Shown here: positions 1 to 11,550 of the stretch, one piece after another
How positions within the stretch are numbered: the stretch's first letter is position 1
Layout: each line of letters opens with the position of its first letter
NCBI RefSeq assembly: GCF_033807575.1
Contig: NC_084708.1
Coordinates: forward strand, 5,170,501-5,234,500
Reading direction: 5' to 3'
DNA length: 64,000 bases
Source of the DNA: Cydia pomonella
Taxonomy: Eukaryota > Arthropoda > Insecta > Lepidoptera > Tortricidae
Program-made: the position numbers and the translations under genes
Notes under the pieces: generated by a model
Database searches by the model: none
What the model was told of the DNA's origin: nothing
The model's input: only the letters and a program-made list of their open reading frames with translations

Positions 1-2
1 CA

Positions 3-1732
3 ATCGCAAGGGCCAAGGTACAAGATAAATTGTACGATTTCCTGGAGAGCCCCCAAGGCCAAAAAGACCTTCACAGAATAGCAAGAGAACGAGAGAAGAG
101 ATATAAATCATATGAAATGTATGAGAGACGAAGCAGGAAAGATTTTGACGGATGACAAAAGCATAAAAGAACGCTGGAAGAACTACTTCAATAAACTTAT
201 GAACGAAGAGAATGATTGGAGTGGAGTGCTAGAAAATGATAGATGTAACATAGGTATGGTGAAAGAGATCTCTGTAGAAGCAGTAAGGTTGGCAGTGCAA
301 GGTATGAAGAATGGGAAAGCGGTTGGGCCAGATGGTATACCTGTGGAAGTATGGAAGTTTCTGAAAGCGGATGGATGGAAGTGGCTGACTTTATTCTTTA
401 ATAAGTTGTTGCAAGAAGAGGCGATCCCTGATGAATGGTGCAACAGTTCGCTGGTGCCCATCTTTAAGAATAAGGGTGATGTACAGGATTGCAACAATTA
501 TCGGGGAATAAAGCTCATGTCACATAGTATGAAGATATGGGAAAAAGTAGTAGCGAGACGAATGAGAGAAGAAAGTGAGGTAACACAGAACCAATTTGGG
601 TTTATGCCGGGCCGGGGAACTACGGACGCCATATTTGCACTTCGCCAATTGTGCGAAAAATATAGACTTGCGCAAAAGAACTTGCACATGGTGTTCGTGG
701 ACCTGGAAAAGGCATACGATAGAGTCCCCCGTAAGGTTCTGTGGTGGGCTATGAGAGAAAAAGGAATGCCAGAGAAGTATGTGCGGCTTATTCAGTCCAT
801 GTATGATAGAGCCAGTACTCACGTCAGGTCTGAAGCTGGAGTAACCGACAAGTTCAATGTGGCGGTAGGTTTACACCAGGGGTCAGCTTTAAGTCCGTAT
901 TTGTTCCTCCTGGTTATGGATGCTCTGACATCGAACATACAGGAGGAAGCACCCTGGTGTATGCTGTTTGCTGACGACATTGTTCTTGTCGGAGAAAATG
1001 CACTTGAGGTCCAGAGCAGACTGGGAAAATGGCAAGAAAAGCTGGAAAGTGTGGGACTGAAAATAAGCAGAACCAAAACGGAGCATATGTTCTGCGATTT
1101 CGGTGGTCTATCCAGTTTTTCCCATATTGCCTTAGACGGTGTATCCCTACCAGTCTGCTCCGATTTCCGGTACCTTGGGTCATTGATCCAAAGTGACGGC
1201 AACATCGACCGTGACGTGAAAAATAGAATAAATGCGGGATGGATGAAATGGCGACAGGTCTCTGGAACAACTTGCGATCCACGAATGCCCCTTAAACTTA
1301 AGGGGAAAATCTACAGGACGATCGTGAGACCTGTTGTAATGTATGGATCAGAATGCTGGGCGACGAAAGTGACGGATGAAAGGAGAGTGCACGCAGCGGA
1401 AATGAGAATGTTGAGATGGATGTGTGGAGTGACGAGAAAGGATCGAATTAAGAATGAGTATATAAGGGGAAGTTTGAAAGTAGCACCGGTAGCAGAGAAG
1501 ATAAGGAGTGGTAGGTTAGCGTGGTATGGGCATTTAATGAGGAGGGATGAATGCCATATAGGAAAAAGAATGTTAGGAATGAATGTTGATGGACGGAGAG
1601 CGGATGGTAGACCTAAAAAAACGATGGATGGATTGTGTGAAAGAGGATATGAGAAAGAAAGGAGTGAGTGCTGAGGTGACGAAAGATAGAGGAGAATGGA
1701 AGAGAAGAACATGTTGTGCCGACCCCACATGA
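3..1732 (+). pseudogene. RTE-like LINE reverse transcriptase, frameshifted, 5' part outside window
   Basis: This is the reverse transcriptase half of a non-LTR retrotransposon of the RTE/BovB-like type often annotated as craniofacial development protein 2-like. The main open frame (112-1674) shows the palm motifs in order: NNYRGIKL near residue 128, QFGFMPGRGTTDAI at 161, VFVDLEKAYDRV at 194 with catalytic Asp197, GLHQGSALSP at 253 and FADD at 286-289. The coding line is broken twice. Residues matching the linker before RT (GQKDLHRIARERE) lie in a different frame before about position 95. The C-terminal DNA-binding tail continues after a one-base shift at the A-run near 1617-1622 and stops at 1730-1732. 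The upstream endonuclease domain is not in the window. Judged a dead copy. The family is clear; the exact clade name is inference. Confidence 0.88.
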
Positions 1733-1800
1733 CGTGGGATAAGGGCAGGAGGAAGAAGAAGACGAGTATTAAGACTAGACTAAGTAAGTAAAAGTAGGAG
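1733..1800 (+). repeat. 3' tail of the RTE-like LINE
   Basis: Purine-rich AGGAGGAAGAAGAAGA tail and a short TAAGTAAGTAA-type run directly after the RT frame. This is the usual way these LINEs end. Confidence 0.6.
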
Positions 1801-1987
1801 TAGGTATGCAGTTACACAAAATAAGGAAGAACACCGTTCTGATGGCGGAGGCCAAGATGCTCATTTGGTACCTGTCAGTAAGTACCAATTGTAAGACTAT
1901 GCAGCGTTCTATTTCTGTCTCGCTTGTATAATATTTAAATCTGCATTTTTTCCACAGTTTTATACATTTTATTTACAATAACAATAT

Positions 1988-2210
1988 GGGTCAAAATTAT
2001 TTTCAGTGTCTTATTTTTGATCAATCTGTCACGCTTGTATCCATGTCTTCCATCAAATATACACTGAAAGTTTAGTTCTATTGTATGTTTTTTTAGCTGT
2101 AGATTGTATTTTACATGATAATAATTAAAAACAAAATTTCATCTCATATAAAAAGCGCCACTCCGTCACATTTATTGGGCACAAGAAACAAGACGAAAAA
2201 AATTTGACTC
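1988..2210. mobile_element. MITE nested in a LINE 3' UTR, copy 1
   Basis: About 223 bp with degenerate terminal inverted repeats (GGGTCAAAATT at the left, AATTTGACTC at the right). It is flanked by ATAT on both sides. The same LINE 3' end near 39.4 kb is continuous across this point with a single ATAT, so that copy serves as an empty site and proves the insertion. A second copy of this MITE lies at 34300-34436. Confidence 0.72.
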
Positions 2211-2480
2211 ATATACATAATGGATTTATATAAACAGAGGATTACTATAACTAGCTAGCTTAAATCTAAAATAGGCCCTTGAGACATTATACCAAGGGTG
2301 CTGGCGGCATTTCCTCGTATCGCAATACTGATAAGTTGCATGTGCGAGGAAGCCGCCAGCTCTTCGGTCACCAGTTACGTCAACCAGACGCTTCGCGATT
2401 TCTGCAAAAAACTTGTGCGCGCTGGAACCCCATGGACTACAAAATGGTATTTCTCTACCGAGTCTCTTATATTTGGTACG
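2211..2480 (-). mobile_element. LINE ORF2 C-terminus and 3' UTR (remnant)
   Basis: On the minus strand the fragment reads PWGSSAHKFFAEIAKRL, then VDVTGDRRAGGFLA, then after a frameshift RGNAASTLGIMSQGPILDLS with a stop at 2255-2257. The same ending (RGNAASILGTMPQGPILDLS, stop) occurs near 39.4 kb. I recognise this as the C-terminal end of a lepidopteran non-LTR retrotransposon polyprotein; the clade is not certain. The element is truncated and frameshifted. Confidence 0.6.
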
Positions 2481-5250
2481 TTTCAAAATTTCGGCGCTTT
2501 CCGCCGCCCGTCCGCGTCTACATTAGTCAGTTGGAGGTGACACGGTGCCAATGTGTCTATGCAGGTATAATCCCACACTATCATCCATCCCAAAATCCAA
2601 GGAACTAAGGACACCCCATTAGGCCTCTTGCCATCATCCCTGATAATGCGAGTCGGCTCAAGAAGGGCAGGCACATTGATGGTGGCAAGAGGCTGACATG
2701 TGACATTAAGCGACGCATGTCTTGAAAAACAACCTGCACTTTTTTGACAAGATACAGTATCTGCATTATTGTTCTTACAAGTCTAATAAAGCGATGATTA
2801 ACATCAATTAAAGCGGATCGGCGGTTCCATCGTTGCATTGTACTCCAATCTATGGCAATACTACCGGGAGTGGACATAACTACTATAACTAGCATTATAA
2901 GGTCTACGGCTCTACGCCCATTCAACTTAATCAGCTTTACACAAGCAGGATTAGAACATACTCAACGGTATATTTAAGGCCTCTGCAGACCTTGCAACAA
3001 AACGCAAGTAATTTTAGGTAATTAGCGGTTAAGTATGTGCAACGAATTCAATCTACCAATCAAATGCCGCAATGTAACGCGAATTGCATGCAATTAAAGG
3101 GAAGCTTTTTAGGCCCTTAAAGTACCTAATAAAAATAAATAAAGATATTCAAGAGCAAGCTACCGCCGCTAACGTTCAGTCAGTTGTCTAAAACTCATTT
3201 GACCTAATCTTAAAGTACCTATAAAAGTCTTAGTAAATAAAATTATCGTTATCTTAGGCAGGTATGCAGCACAAATATTGCCCTTTAGTCAATATGCTGT
3301 CATACTATAAAAATAATATCCCCTGGGTGCCAAGCCAAGGTGACAATCGCTTGCGCTAGGCGACAACGATTCACTCTTCTATATTAGTGCGACAGTGACA
3401 GTTGCGTTTCCAATAGTCAGTCTTCTCCGCTGACTGTCTGTCAGCGGGCTATTAAACCCTATCTTTGACTTTGACCTTTATTATTACAGTACATATGGTA
3501 CACACACAATGTATTCGACACAGAATTATACCTACATATGTATAAGTGAATGAATTATCCGAACGAAAAAAACGAAATAGGGATGCGAATGTTGACATAC
3601 CGTGAAGGCCCTATCTGCCGTAGGTAGTTTCCATGAAGGGATGACATTGTTGACGCGGGAATACTAATCATTTGTACCTACTCCGATAAGGAAAAAACTT
3701 ATCTAAGGTCGGAGACTCCGTGACTGAAGACGCGTCTCCGTAAGAAATGACCTCAATCTTCCGTTACTGACGGAAATTCTTTAATGTCCATTAGGTACAT
3801 TAATTAGGTACGTATCTGTCCCCTGTTGTTGACATAAACTGAATTGGTAAACTAATTCCCTACCTGTGGTTGAAGTATAATAAAAAAAAATTAGAAGATT
3901 CAAATAGACATTTTAAACAGTTTTGCAGAATATTTTCAACATCGTTATTAAATAAATACAGGAAAATAGCTGGACCACTAAATAAACAGATGTTTTATGC
4001 GACCATTCACCCAAAGCACGTAAATACAAATAGAAAAGTAAATAACTTACACCGGTCCTATTAGGTTTTGGCGCCATAATAATCACTATAATCAATAACA
4101 GAATTCACTCAACTTAATACTCTAACCAAACGTAATAAAACTCAAACTGTCAAGACACGGAAAAATCCAGAATAACCAAACTCAAACTACTGAAAAGCAC
4201 AGCCACATATAAAACTAGAACACCGGTCATGGCACTATAAAACACCCAATTTGTATTTTTTTATAGTCGCACAATTTTGCACAGATAGTAAATTAATTCG
4301 CGTGGAAAATAACTTATTAAAGGTTGCAGGTCTGTTCTGCTTGGACGGCCAGCTATTTCTGAAGTGAGGGGCCTTATCGGACATAGATAAGGTGTTGTCA
4401 CTCACTGATGGGCAGCGGTGGGGTCCGAGATCGAAATGGTTCCTTTGGGTTATCGGTTTACGGTTAAAATTATAGGTCTATATCTACGATAATCCAGTAA
4501 TTAATTGTTAATTTGCGTATGATAAGAATAACGTAGCATTAAGACCGAAACACATTATTAAAACGCGACGCGACGCAACCCGACGCGAAGCGTTTTGAGT
4601 CTCTTAGTTTTAGTTTTACCTAACTTGTACAACTTTCATTTGATTAGAACAAACACAATGCGTTGTGTAATTCAACAAATATAACATTGTGACAGATAAG
4701 AAACTGCGTATGGCAGATAAGTAACAGTTAAAGGAATTTACAAGAGGTACCTAGGCAGAATTCAGTCACCTGTTTTTAGAAAGCCTTCTTTAACTGTTTT
4801 CACTATTTCAATAAATATTTAAAATGTATGTGCCAATTTCGCCAGACTAATATTTTGATTGAGGCTTTAGATTACCACAGATATCAATTGCTTTTTCGCC
4901 TCATAGGTATTACAGAAAATACATAGTACTTCACTTAAACTACGTGTTAATATGGGGTTTATCATGGTGTTCGATGTTATCAAGGCTAATAAGTTAACTT
5001 GTTAACATTAATTCAATTATCTTCGTTAAGTAGATCAACAGTGAAGTTAAACGGATAAAAAGATTATAGCGATAGTATTTCCAGTCAATAGCAGAGTCTT
5101 GGAGCTCCAACTTTCCACAGGAAATTGTTTTTGCAATGTATTAAATTAATTAGGAGCTCAATTAAAGCTAAAACGGCCATGGGAAGGCGTTATGGCGTGA
5201 AGCTGAAAATATATATAACTTATCTTCGCTTTAAACAGATACCTACTTAG
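2481..5250. other. No gene seen; AT-rich intergenic DNA
   Basis: Only short open frames with no recognisable similarity. A minus-strand frame at 2605-2925 (106 aa, basic and hydrophobic) directly adjoins the LINE remnant and may be older transposon DNA. Nothing else is supportable. Confidence 0.5.
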
Positions 5251-5259
5251 AGCTAAACA

Positions 5260-5350
5260 ATATTTAATCCTGAGCGAAACGACCTCCGACGTTTCGAGGA
5301 CGGCGTTGTCCTCGTGGTCTCGGAGGAGAGCCAGTCTCCAGTTTCTTCGA
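5260..5350. repeat. Fragment of interspersed repeat (GACGTTTCGAGGAC type)
   Basis: Contains the segment CGACCTCCGACGTTTCGAGG followed by a CTCGTGGTCTCGGAG segment, a type of repeat tail I associate with lepidopteran LINEs. A distant relative (CCCGACGTTTTGAGCC) is at 56246-56292. Classification is tentative. Confidence 0.4.
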
Positions 5351-5377
5351 GTTAGTAATGTGTAAAAATTGTGAAAG

Positions 5378-5458
5378 TTTTATTCAAAAGATCGGACGGG
5401 TCGGTTTTATTCAAAAGATCGGACGGGTCGGTTTTATTCAAAAGATCGGACGGGTCGG
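5378..5458. repeat. 27-bp tandem repeat, 3 perfect copies
   Basis: Three identical 27-bp units beginning TTTTATTCAAAAGATC and ending GGACGGGTCGG, head to tail, with no mismatch. The lack of divergence suggests a recent expansion. Confidence 0.9.
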
Positions 5459-5589
5459 TTTCTTTCTGACAAAGTTTGCCGAGGGGTCAATTTCTATTTA
5501 TTTTTAGTTTAGGATTAGGGTTTTTTAAATAATAATTATTAATTAAGGTTATTATAATTTAGTTTAGTTCATAATTTTTAGCTGTAGCC

Positions 5590-6110
5590 AAATGGCCAAA
5601 AACGGAACCTTTATGGATTCGTCATGTCTGTCTGTCCGTCCGTATGTCACAGCCACTTTTTTCCGAAACTATAAGAACTGTACTATTGAAACTTGCTAAG
5701 TAGATGTATTCTGTGAACCACATTAAGATTTTCATACGAAAATAAAAAAATAAAAAAATTTTTGGGGTTTCCCCATACTTAACAGTAGAACTGAAACTAA
5801 AAAAAAAATTTTTCATCTAACCCATACGTGTGGGTTATCTATTAGGATAGGTAGGTCTTCAAAAATGATATTATGGTTTCTAATATAATTTTTTTCTAAA
5901 CTAAATAGTTTGCGCGAGAGACATTTCCAAAGTGGTAAAATGTGTGTGTGTGTGTCCCCGTAACTTCTAAAATAAGAGAATGATTTTATCATTCTTCCAC
6001 CGAAAATTGGTTTGAACGAGATCTAGTAAGTCTTTTTTTAATACGTCATAAATGGTACGGAACCCTTCATGGGCGAGCCCGACTCCCACTTGGCCGCTTT
6101 TAATACAATA
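5590..6110. repeat. Interspersed repeat, old member of the GTCTGTCTGTCCG family
   Basis: Starts GGAACCTTTATGG..., then TGTCTGTCTGTCCG, an AACCCATACGTGTGGG segment in the middle, and ends GGAACCCTTCATGGGCGAGC...CTTGGCCG. The order of blocks matches the elements at 8278-8936 and 57096-58853, but the sequence is diverged. No coding capacity and no clear terminal repeats. A (TG)n run is at 5941-5956. Confidence 0.6.
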
Positions 6111-6865
6111 TTTTAATGCTGCATGTTTTAGTTTGGAGTGTCATTTATAATGACATAATATTCCGCAAGATTTTGCTGTTGAACTATTGTTCAATTAATA
6201 CGAGCTGACACCGAAAACCACCGACCACAAGTCACATTCCTTTCACGAACAACTAGCACAAAGCTAAACCCTGAGCCAAATCTCATATTCAACAAAATTA
6301 GATAAGTACCTACTGGAAGATAATTAGTTATTTCAATTATCAATGAAAGAGTGGCATTTATTGCGTCATAAACAAATAAATCTGGAAACTAGTTTGGTGA
6401 TGTAGCACCCGTTTGTCTAATTACGTCACAAGAATTGCCTGTACTAATTAGTCTAATTACGAATATGAATGACATGCGTCGCCAACATGCCAATCGTCAA
6501 GGCTCCGTAGCGAACCAATAACCAATTGCCAAGAGACCGTAGGTACCACATTGAAAGATGTCATTAAATTCAAGCATAGGATGAGGTCGGCATTGCCACA
6601 TTTCGCACTCAATGACTCACGTGCATGATATTTTTCAGTGACTTCTATTATTATAATAAAATAAGGGTGACAGCTGGTAACTACAGTTGCCAAAAGCACG
6701 TGAGTGGTCTTAACAACCTCAAGTCCCGAATTGAGAGGCCGAAAAGTAAACCATCAGTTACGCTTATTTCTACAAATCCTGGCCAATCTGCTGATAAACC
6801 CGGCAAACTCGCATTTCACGTAAATTAACACTTTATGCTACGGTTATTGTACTCCCTAAACTATA
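6111..6865. other. No gene seen
   Basis: AT-rich DNA. The only open frames are short and without recognisable motifs. Confidence 0.4.
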
Positions 6866-7334
6866 TCTTATACCTTTGAACGAGCAATTCTTGTATATAT
6901 ACAAGAATACATCACATCACAGAAATATATATATATATATATATTTCTGTGATTTCGGAAAGGGCTCTAACGATTTCGCTGAAATTTGGTTTTTGGGGGT
7001 ATACAATCGATCTAGATGAATCTTATGTTTGGGAAAACGCGCGTTTTCGAGTTTTCATGCGTTTTTCTTTCGACGCAGAATATGGTCGCTAATTTCGTGT
7101 TGCCGGCCACTGTCCATCTGGTCCCGCGGGTTAAGACGCGGACGGCTTCGAATCTCGCCCGGTGACTAACTTTTGTTTTTTTTATATGTTCAAGTTTATA
7201 TACAATTTTTTAATTATTACTGTTTTAGACAAGTTTAATTTAGTAAAAAAATGTAGTTAAGATTATCACCTATACACCACCATATTACAATAAATAGTTA
7301 TATTATAACCGAGCAAAGCTCGGTCGCCCAGGTA
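6866..7334 (+). mobile_element. Helitron/Helentron-like non-autonomous element, copy A
   Basis: Begins TCTTATACCTTTGAACGAGC and ends just after an exact hairpin ACCGAGC-AAA-GCTCGGT followed by CGCCCAGGTA. The 5' part holds AT-rich palindromes (for example TTCTTGTATATATACAAGAA). Two more copies are at 22860-23437 and 41101-41554. A TC-type start and a near-terminal 3' hairpin suggest a Helitron relative; no transposase is present. A tRNA-like segment is embedded at 7111-7167. Confidence 0.62.
7111..7167 (+). repeat. tRNA-like segment inside Helitron-like copy A
   Basis: Carries a box A-like TGGTCCCGCGGGTTAAGACG and a shortened box B (GCTTCGAATCTC). The anticodon arm and variable region are deleted compared with copy C. 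It is not a functional tRNA. Confidence 0.5.
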
Positions 7335-7342
7335 TTTAAGTT

Positions 7343-7447
7343 ATAGTACGTGTCATTCGCGATGACGCGCAGATTTGCCAAATCTAACCTGTAATAAGAT
7401 GACAATATGAGTCAAGGCCCGCGTCGTAATGAATGACACGATCTATA
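7343..7447. mobile_element. Small MITE (GTGTCATTCGCGATGACGCG), copy 1
   Basis: Inverted ends CGTGTCATTCGCGATGACGC and CGTCGTAATGAATGACACG. Related copies are at 13261-13375 and, as a one-ended remnant, at 59371-59400. Confidence 0.6.
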
Positions 7448-7742
7448 CGTTTCATACAAAATTCCTGTCCTATAAAGCCATCGACGGTACTGTCTTGCTT
7501 GCTTGCATAGCACGAGTGTCATGTCGTTGTGACCGAGGATCGGGTGTCGGCCACGCTTCACCGGCGGCCTCCAGCTCCGCTCATGTGAAAGTGACCATGG
7601 TTGTCATGTGCTGACTTACCGGCAAATTGAAATGAGGGAGTTAGGCGAAACTTAATATGGGATAAAAATGCCGTTTAGCATGGTTGCTTGTCTTTTTGTC
7701 TAAGGCACAAGTATGTTAAGGCAATTTAGGAGATAAAGAATT

Positions 7743-7874
7743 TCCTCCTTATTCATAAACGTCTACAAAAGTTAACAAGCCGCTAATAATCGTATGTCCC
7801 TGCCATCATACCAATACGTTGGAAACGATTATTAGCGGCTTGTCAATTTTAATAGACGTTTACGAATAAGGGGG
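7743..7874. mobile_element. Palindromic MITE, ~50-bp inverted repeats
   Basis: The left arm runs from CCTCCTTATTCATAAACGTC to AAGCCGCTAATAATCGT. The right arm is its near-complete reverse complement (ACGATTATTAGCGGCTTG ... GACGTTTACGAATAAGG). The loop is about 30 bp. Confidence 0.8.
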
Positions 7875-8277
7875 TAACACGACTTCTAAGAAAGAATACC
7901 TACAACTGCATTTTTGCATGAAAAATGTAAATGTATTTTTTTATATCCGTTCCCGACAAATTATAAAAGTGTATTCATGACCACATTTAGAGACTAAAAT
8001 GTCATATAAAGTGTTCTGAAATCGGTCTTGTTTAATGACATAATGACAATTCTTTTGAAAATTTGCCTTTTTGGTTGCGACACCGATGCTACCACTATGT
8101 GACTTGGTTAAGACATACCTACTGATGACAGACGTTAAAGTTTTAAAGGAAACTCGCAATTTTTACTTATTTGTTTGTATGTTTTTTTTTGCCAAGATGT
8201 AAAAAGAAATAACGTATCGTATGCAGAACCTGAGAAAAAGATTTTTTTACGGCAAAAAATATTTGACCAAAACTCTT

Positions 8278-8326
8278 TTTTAGGGTTCCGTAGTCAACTA
8301 GGAACCCTTATAGTTTCGCCATGTCC

Positions 8327-8361
<35 letters not shown>

Positions 8362-8936
8362 CGAGGCTTTGCTCTCTGGTCGTTAGTGCTAGAAAGCTAA
8401 AATTTGGCATGGATATATAAATCAATAAAGCCGACAAAGTCGTACAATAAAATCCAAATTTTTTTTTTTTTTAGGGAACCTCCCCTACACGTAAAGTGGG
8501 GGTGAACATTTTTTTTGCTTTAACCCTACAGTGTGGGATATCATTGGAAAGGTCTTTCAAAACTAATAGGGGTCTTCAACAAACATTTCTTGATAAAGTG
8601 AATATATTCGGAGATAATTGCTCCGAAAGAAAAAAAAAATGTGTCCCCCCCTCTAACTTTTGAACCATAGGTCCAAAAAATATGAAAAAAATCTTGGAAG
8701 TAGAGCTTAAGAAAGACATTAAATGAAAACTATAGCGGATATGATCAGTTTAGCTGTTTTTGAGTTATCGCAAAAATTTTCCCCTTCATAGTAAAAAGAC
8801 GTACACCCACAGTAAAGTTCATCCCTTGGTTAACAATCCACTATACTTTAAGCTCCAGTTTAGCTTATTGTGACGGAAGAGTAACTACGGAACCCTACTC
8901 TGAGCATGGCCCGACATGCTCTTGGCCGGTTTTTTT
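8278..8936. repeat. Interspersed repeat AGGGTTCCGTAGTCAACTAGG, uninterrupted copy
   Basis: Starts TTTTTAGGGTTCCGTAGTC, includes a (TCTG)n microsatellite (about 8328-8362), conserved blocks AAGCCGACAAAGTCGTAC and TGATAAAGTGAATATATTCG, and ends CCCGACATGCTCTTGGCCGG with a T-run. It is the empty-site reference for the hAT insertion in the copy at 57096-58853. Non-coding and of unknown class. Confidence 0.8.
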
Positions 8937-8944
8937 TGCTACTT

Positions 8945-9930
8945 ATGACGAGAATGCGTGGTTAAAATGTGTCGGATCTTACCAGCTCACGGTGTATGAG
9001 TACCTAAATATTTAGATACTGTTTGTGAACACCATAATGAGAATATATCCGGAAAATGGAACACATGGATATCAAGATGAAGCCTACGTATAAATGGACA
9101 GTTAACCTAACCACAAGATGCAATTTGCATACATAGGCACGAAGTTAGTGGTTACGATATTGTTTATCCATAAGTTCAAGTTACATGCCTCGTAGCGTTA
9201 TTGAAACGTCTTTGAAAATTATTGAAAACTAACTTCAACTATAACAAAGGAAACGTACGAAAACTAAAAAAAAAAACCATTACAAACGTTAGCTATTCGT
9301 TTGACACCTCATGTGAACCTCATATTATGAAAATTGTTCCCCAGAAACCTCCAAATTGAGATAGCATTTGTGCCGCACGCAACGCGAGTATTGCCCCGCT
9401 CCATACAAAAAGCGCGCCCTGTGACCTCACAGCACACAGCTGTACGACACGTAATGTACCTATAATTATGCCTAATATAGGAACAAAAGAATCATAAAAT
9501 AGTACATTTCGATGCTAGTGCGAAAAGTATGTCATTACTTCACGAGTACCGAGATGATTGGAAAAGTGAAAAGCACTAGTTCGCGAAAACCAACTTGCCG
9601 CACGCTAAATATCTACGGAAAGTAGCACTTTTTGAGCGACTGCATTAAAAATAAGTTTTTCGTTATTTCCGCCGAAAAAACTGCATTTAAGTGTTTCCAG
9701 TCCACTTTTTTTTTCTCGTGATATCTAACATAATGAATCTACCTATTCAATTCCTACGTGATATAGTACGCGAAGCCGGGACTTCCAGGAGACAACGGTC
9801 AGGAGGTCTGAACTCGGTTCTGGTCTGTGAGGGAACGTACAGACGTATTAGTTGCTCCGCCAGCTCGATACAGTCCGACTCCCCGCGAAGGATACTGCAA
9901 GCAGTAATATAAAAAAAAAAACAAATCGTT
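8945..9930. other. No gene seen
   Basis: AT-rich intergenic DNA; no motif recognised in the short open frames. Confidence 0.4.
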
Positions 9931-9937
9931 TAATATA

Positions 9938-10702
9938 CAGTGGCACCTCGATAGCACGAATCTCAAGGGAAATACCAAAAATTGAGTCTTCCATTCCACT
10001 TATCCAACATCTCGCTACGCTCGTGGTTCAATTTTTGAATCTTTCCCTTGCTCGGGTATCAATATTAGCACTAGGTGTTAAACAACAACTTTGCCCGCTT
10101 GTAAATATTCTAAAGCCAGATAACTATTCTAAAAACCGTATTTTATGTATATTGCTCAACATTCATTTCATAAGACGATATTTTAAAGCAATGGACACGA
10201 GTGCAAAACAAATTGGTCATTTACAACTACCTAACTATTTTAACTTCATATATTGTTAATACGATAGATTGCCATAAGTATGAATGCCTTTCAGTGCTAT
10301 TCACGACACTTTGTCGTTTTGCCTCTACAAAGCATTTCCGCTACATACCGAAAAATCCATGTTATCGGCTGCAACGCAGCGCTACGACCGTAGCTCAGCG
10401 GTGATTGTGTTAAAAAAGTTAAAATGTCATTTATATTATTATTTTTATCATTTTGCATCATGTGTATTATTATTATTTTGCATTTTTGCTTCGTCAGATC
10501 TTAAGACTCAGACCTTAATAGATAGATAGATAGAATTTTATTGGTATAATAAATTAGAGGCAAATTTATAATTCAAATAATCACCTAATTACGAGTAGGT
10601 ATGTTAGTCATTACTAATTGGTTCAGAATCAATTAATTTGTTTTCTTAATCGAAGGAAAATTTATCTTATTTATAGTTATTTCATGTTTGCAGGTGCCAC
10701 TG
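9938..10702. mobile_element. Candidate pogo/Tigger-like non-autonomous DNA element
   Basis: Left end CAGTGGCACCTCGATAGCAC follows a TA and resembles pogo-group ends. The right end is CAGGTGCCACTG. The expected TA after the right end is not present (TCTA follows), so the boundary or class may be wrong. No transposase. A (GATA)n run with an adjoining TTTTATTGG, typical of another LINE tail, lies inside at 10517-10545. Confidence 0.4.
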
Positions 10703-11550
10703 TCTATTTTCGTGTAAATACCTATTATTACTGCATCGTGTTTAAAATAAAAACGTTTTCGACTTTTTATCGGGGTCAGTGACTGGTAAACATTTTGACT
10801 AAAATATTTCAAAAAGTTTTTGTAATAAATGCGAAATAAAATTTGATCGTTTTTAAAATGCTATTTTGCATGCAGTTGATACCGTCTAGACTTCATAATT
10901 GTTATAAAATATTGAGATAAAAATATATCGGGCTTATTTATCACAAATCAATCGAAAAAGCAACAGCATTATTACATTTTGTTGAGTAAGTTCTGTCATT
11001 AATATGATAATAATCTGGTTTCACTAGTTGCTTCATAGAAGCGACTAAAATCGTAAACATTTATAAGTACGTCAACAAAATGGAAATTCTAAATAGCTTT
11101 AAAGAAATAGGAATATTTGTCACGCAATAAATATCGTGGAAAAGTAAGGATTTTGTTATCTGCTTTAATCGGTATCACGATACAAATAAGAAACAAACTC
11201 ATTCTAAGAAACGGACCCAACAAACTCGCGGAAAAAATAGTTAGGTATATGAAAGTCAAGGGTATCTAGATCATGGTTAAATGCCGCACTTAGGCTAATA
11301 AAATTTGTTTTCAAACATAACCACAGGATGTCATTTAAAACAAACTAAGTACGTACCGCTCTAGTGCACTCGCTACATGCCCTTTTAATTAAATAAGTGC
11401 TGCCCGATAACTGATCGCTGTAAAACTAACCGACTCTGAAACTAACAACTGAACACTTGCACAAACAAACCGAAATATTACTACCAAAACAAGGCACACA
11501 GCAGGCGTGTACTCACGAATGGCATCGCGCCGAAGGCCGTCCGCTGAAAA
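10703..11550. other. 3' flank of the unrecognised minus-strand gene; no feature seen
   Basis: AT-rich. This should hold the 3' UTR and poly(A) site of the gene whose last coding exon ends at 11551, but I see no clear cleavage signal close to the stop. A strong GTGAGT motif at about 11515 (minus strand) leaves room for a further splice form. Confidence 0.3.

Noticed and set aside
1..1800. Host gene similar to craniofacial development protein 2
   Set aside because: That database name reflects domesticated or misannotated LINE sequence. Here all RT motifs and the LINE tail are present and the frame is broken.
5378..5458. CRISPR-like direct repeats
   Set aside because: Three head-to-tail 27-bp copies with no spacers, in a eukaryotic genome; an ordinary minisatellite.
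11480..11550. 27-nt micro-exon after the stop (TTTTCAG/CGG...TTC/GTGAGT)
   Set aside because: It would need a ~30-bp intron directly after the coding end, too short for insect splicing.
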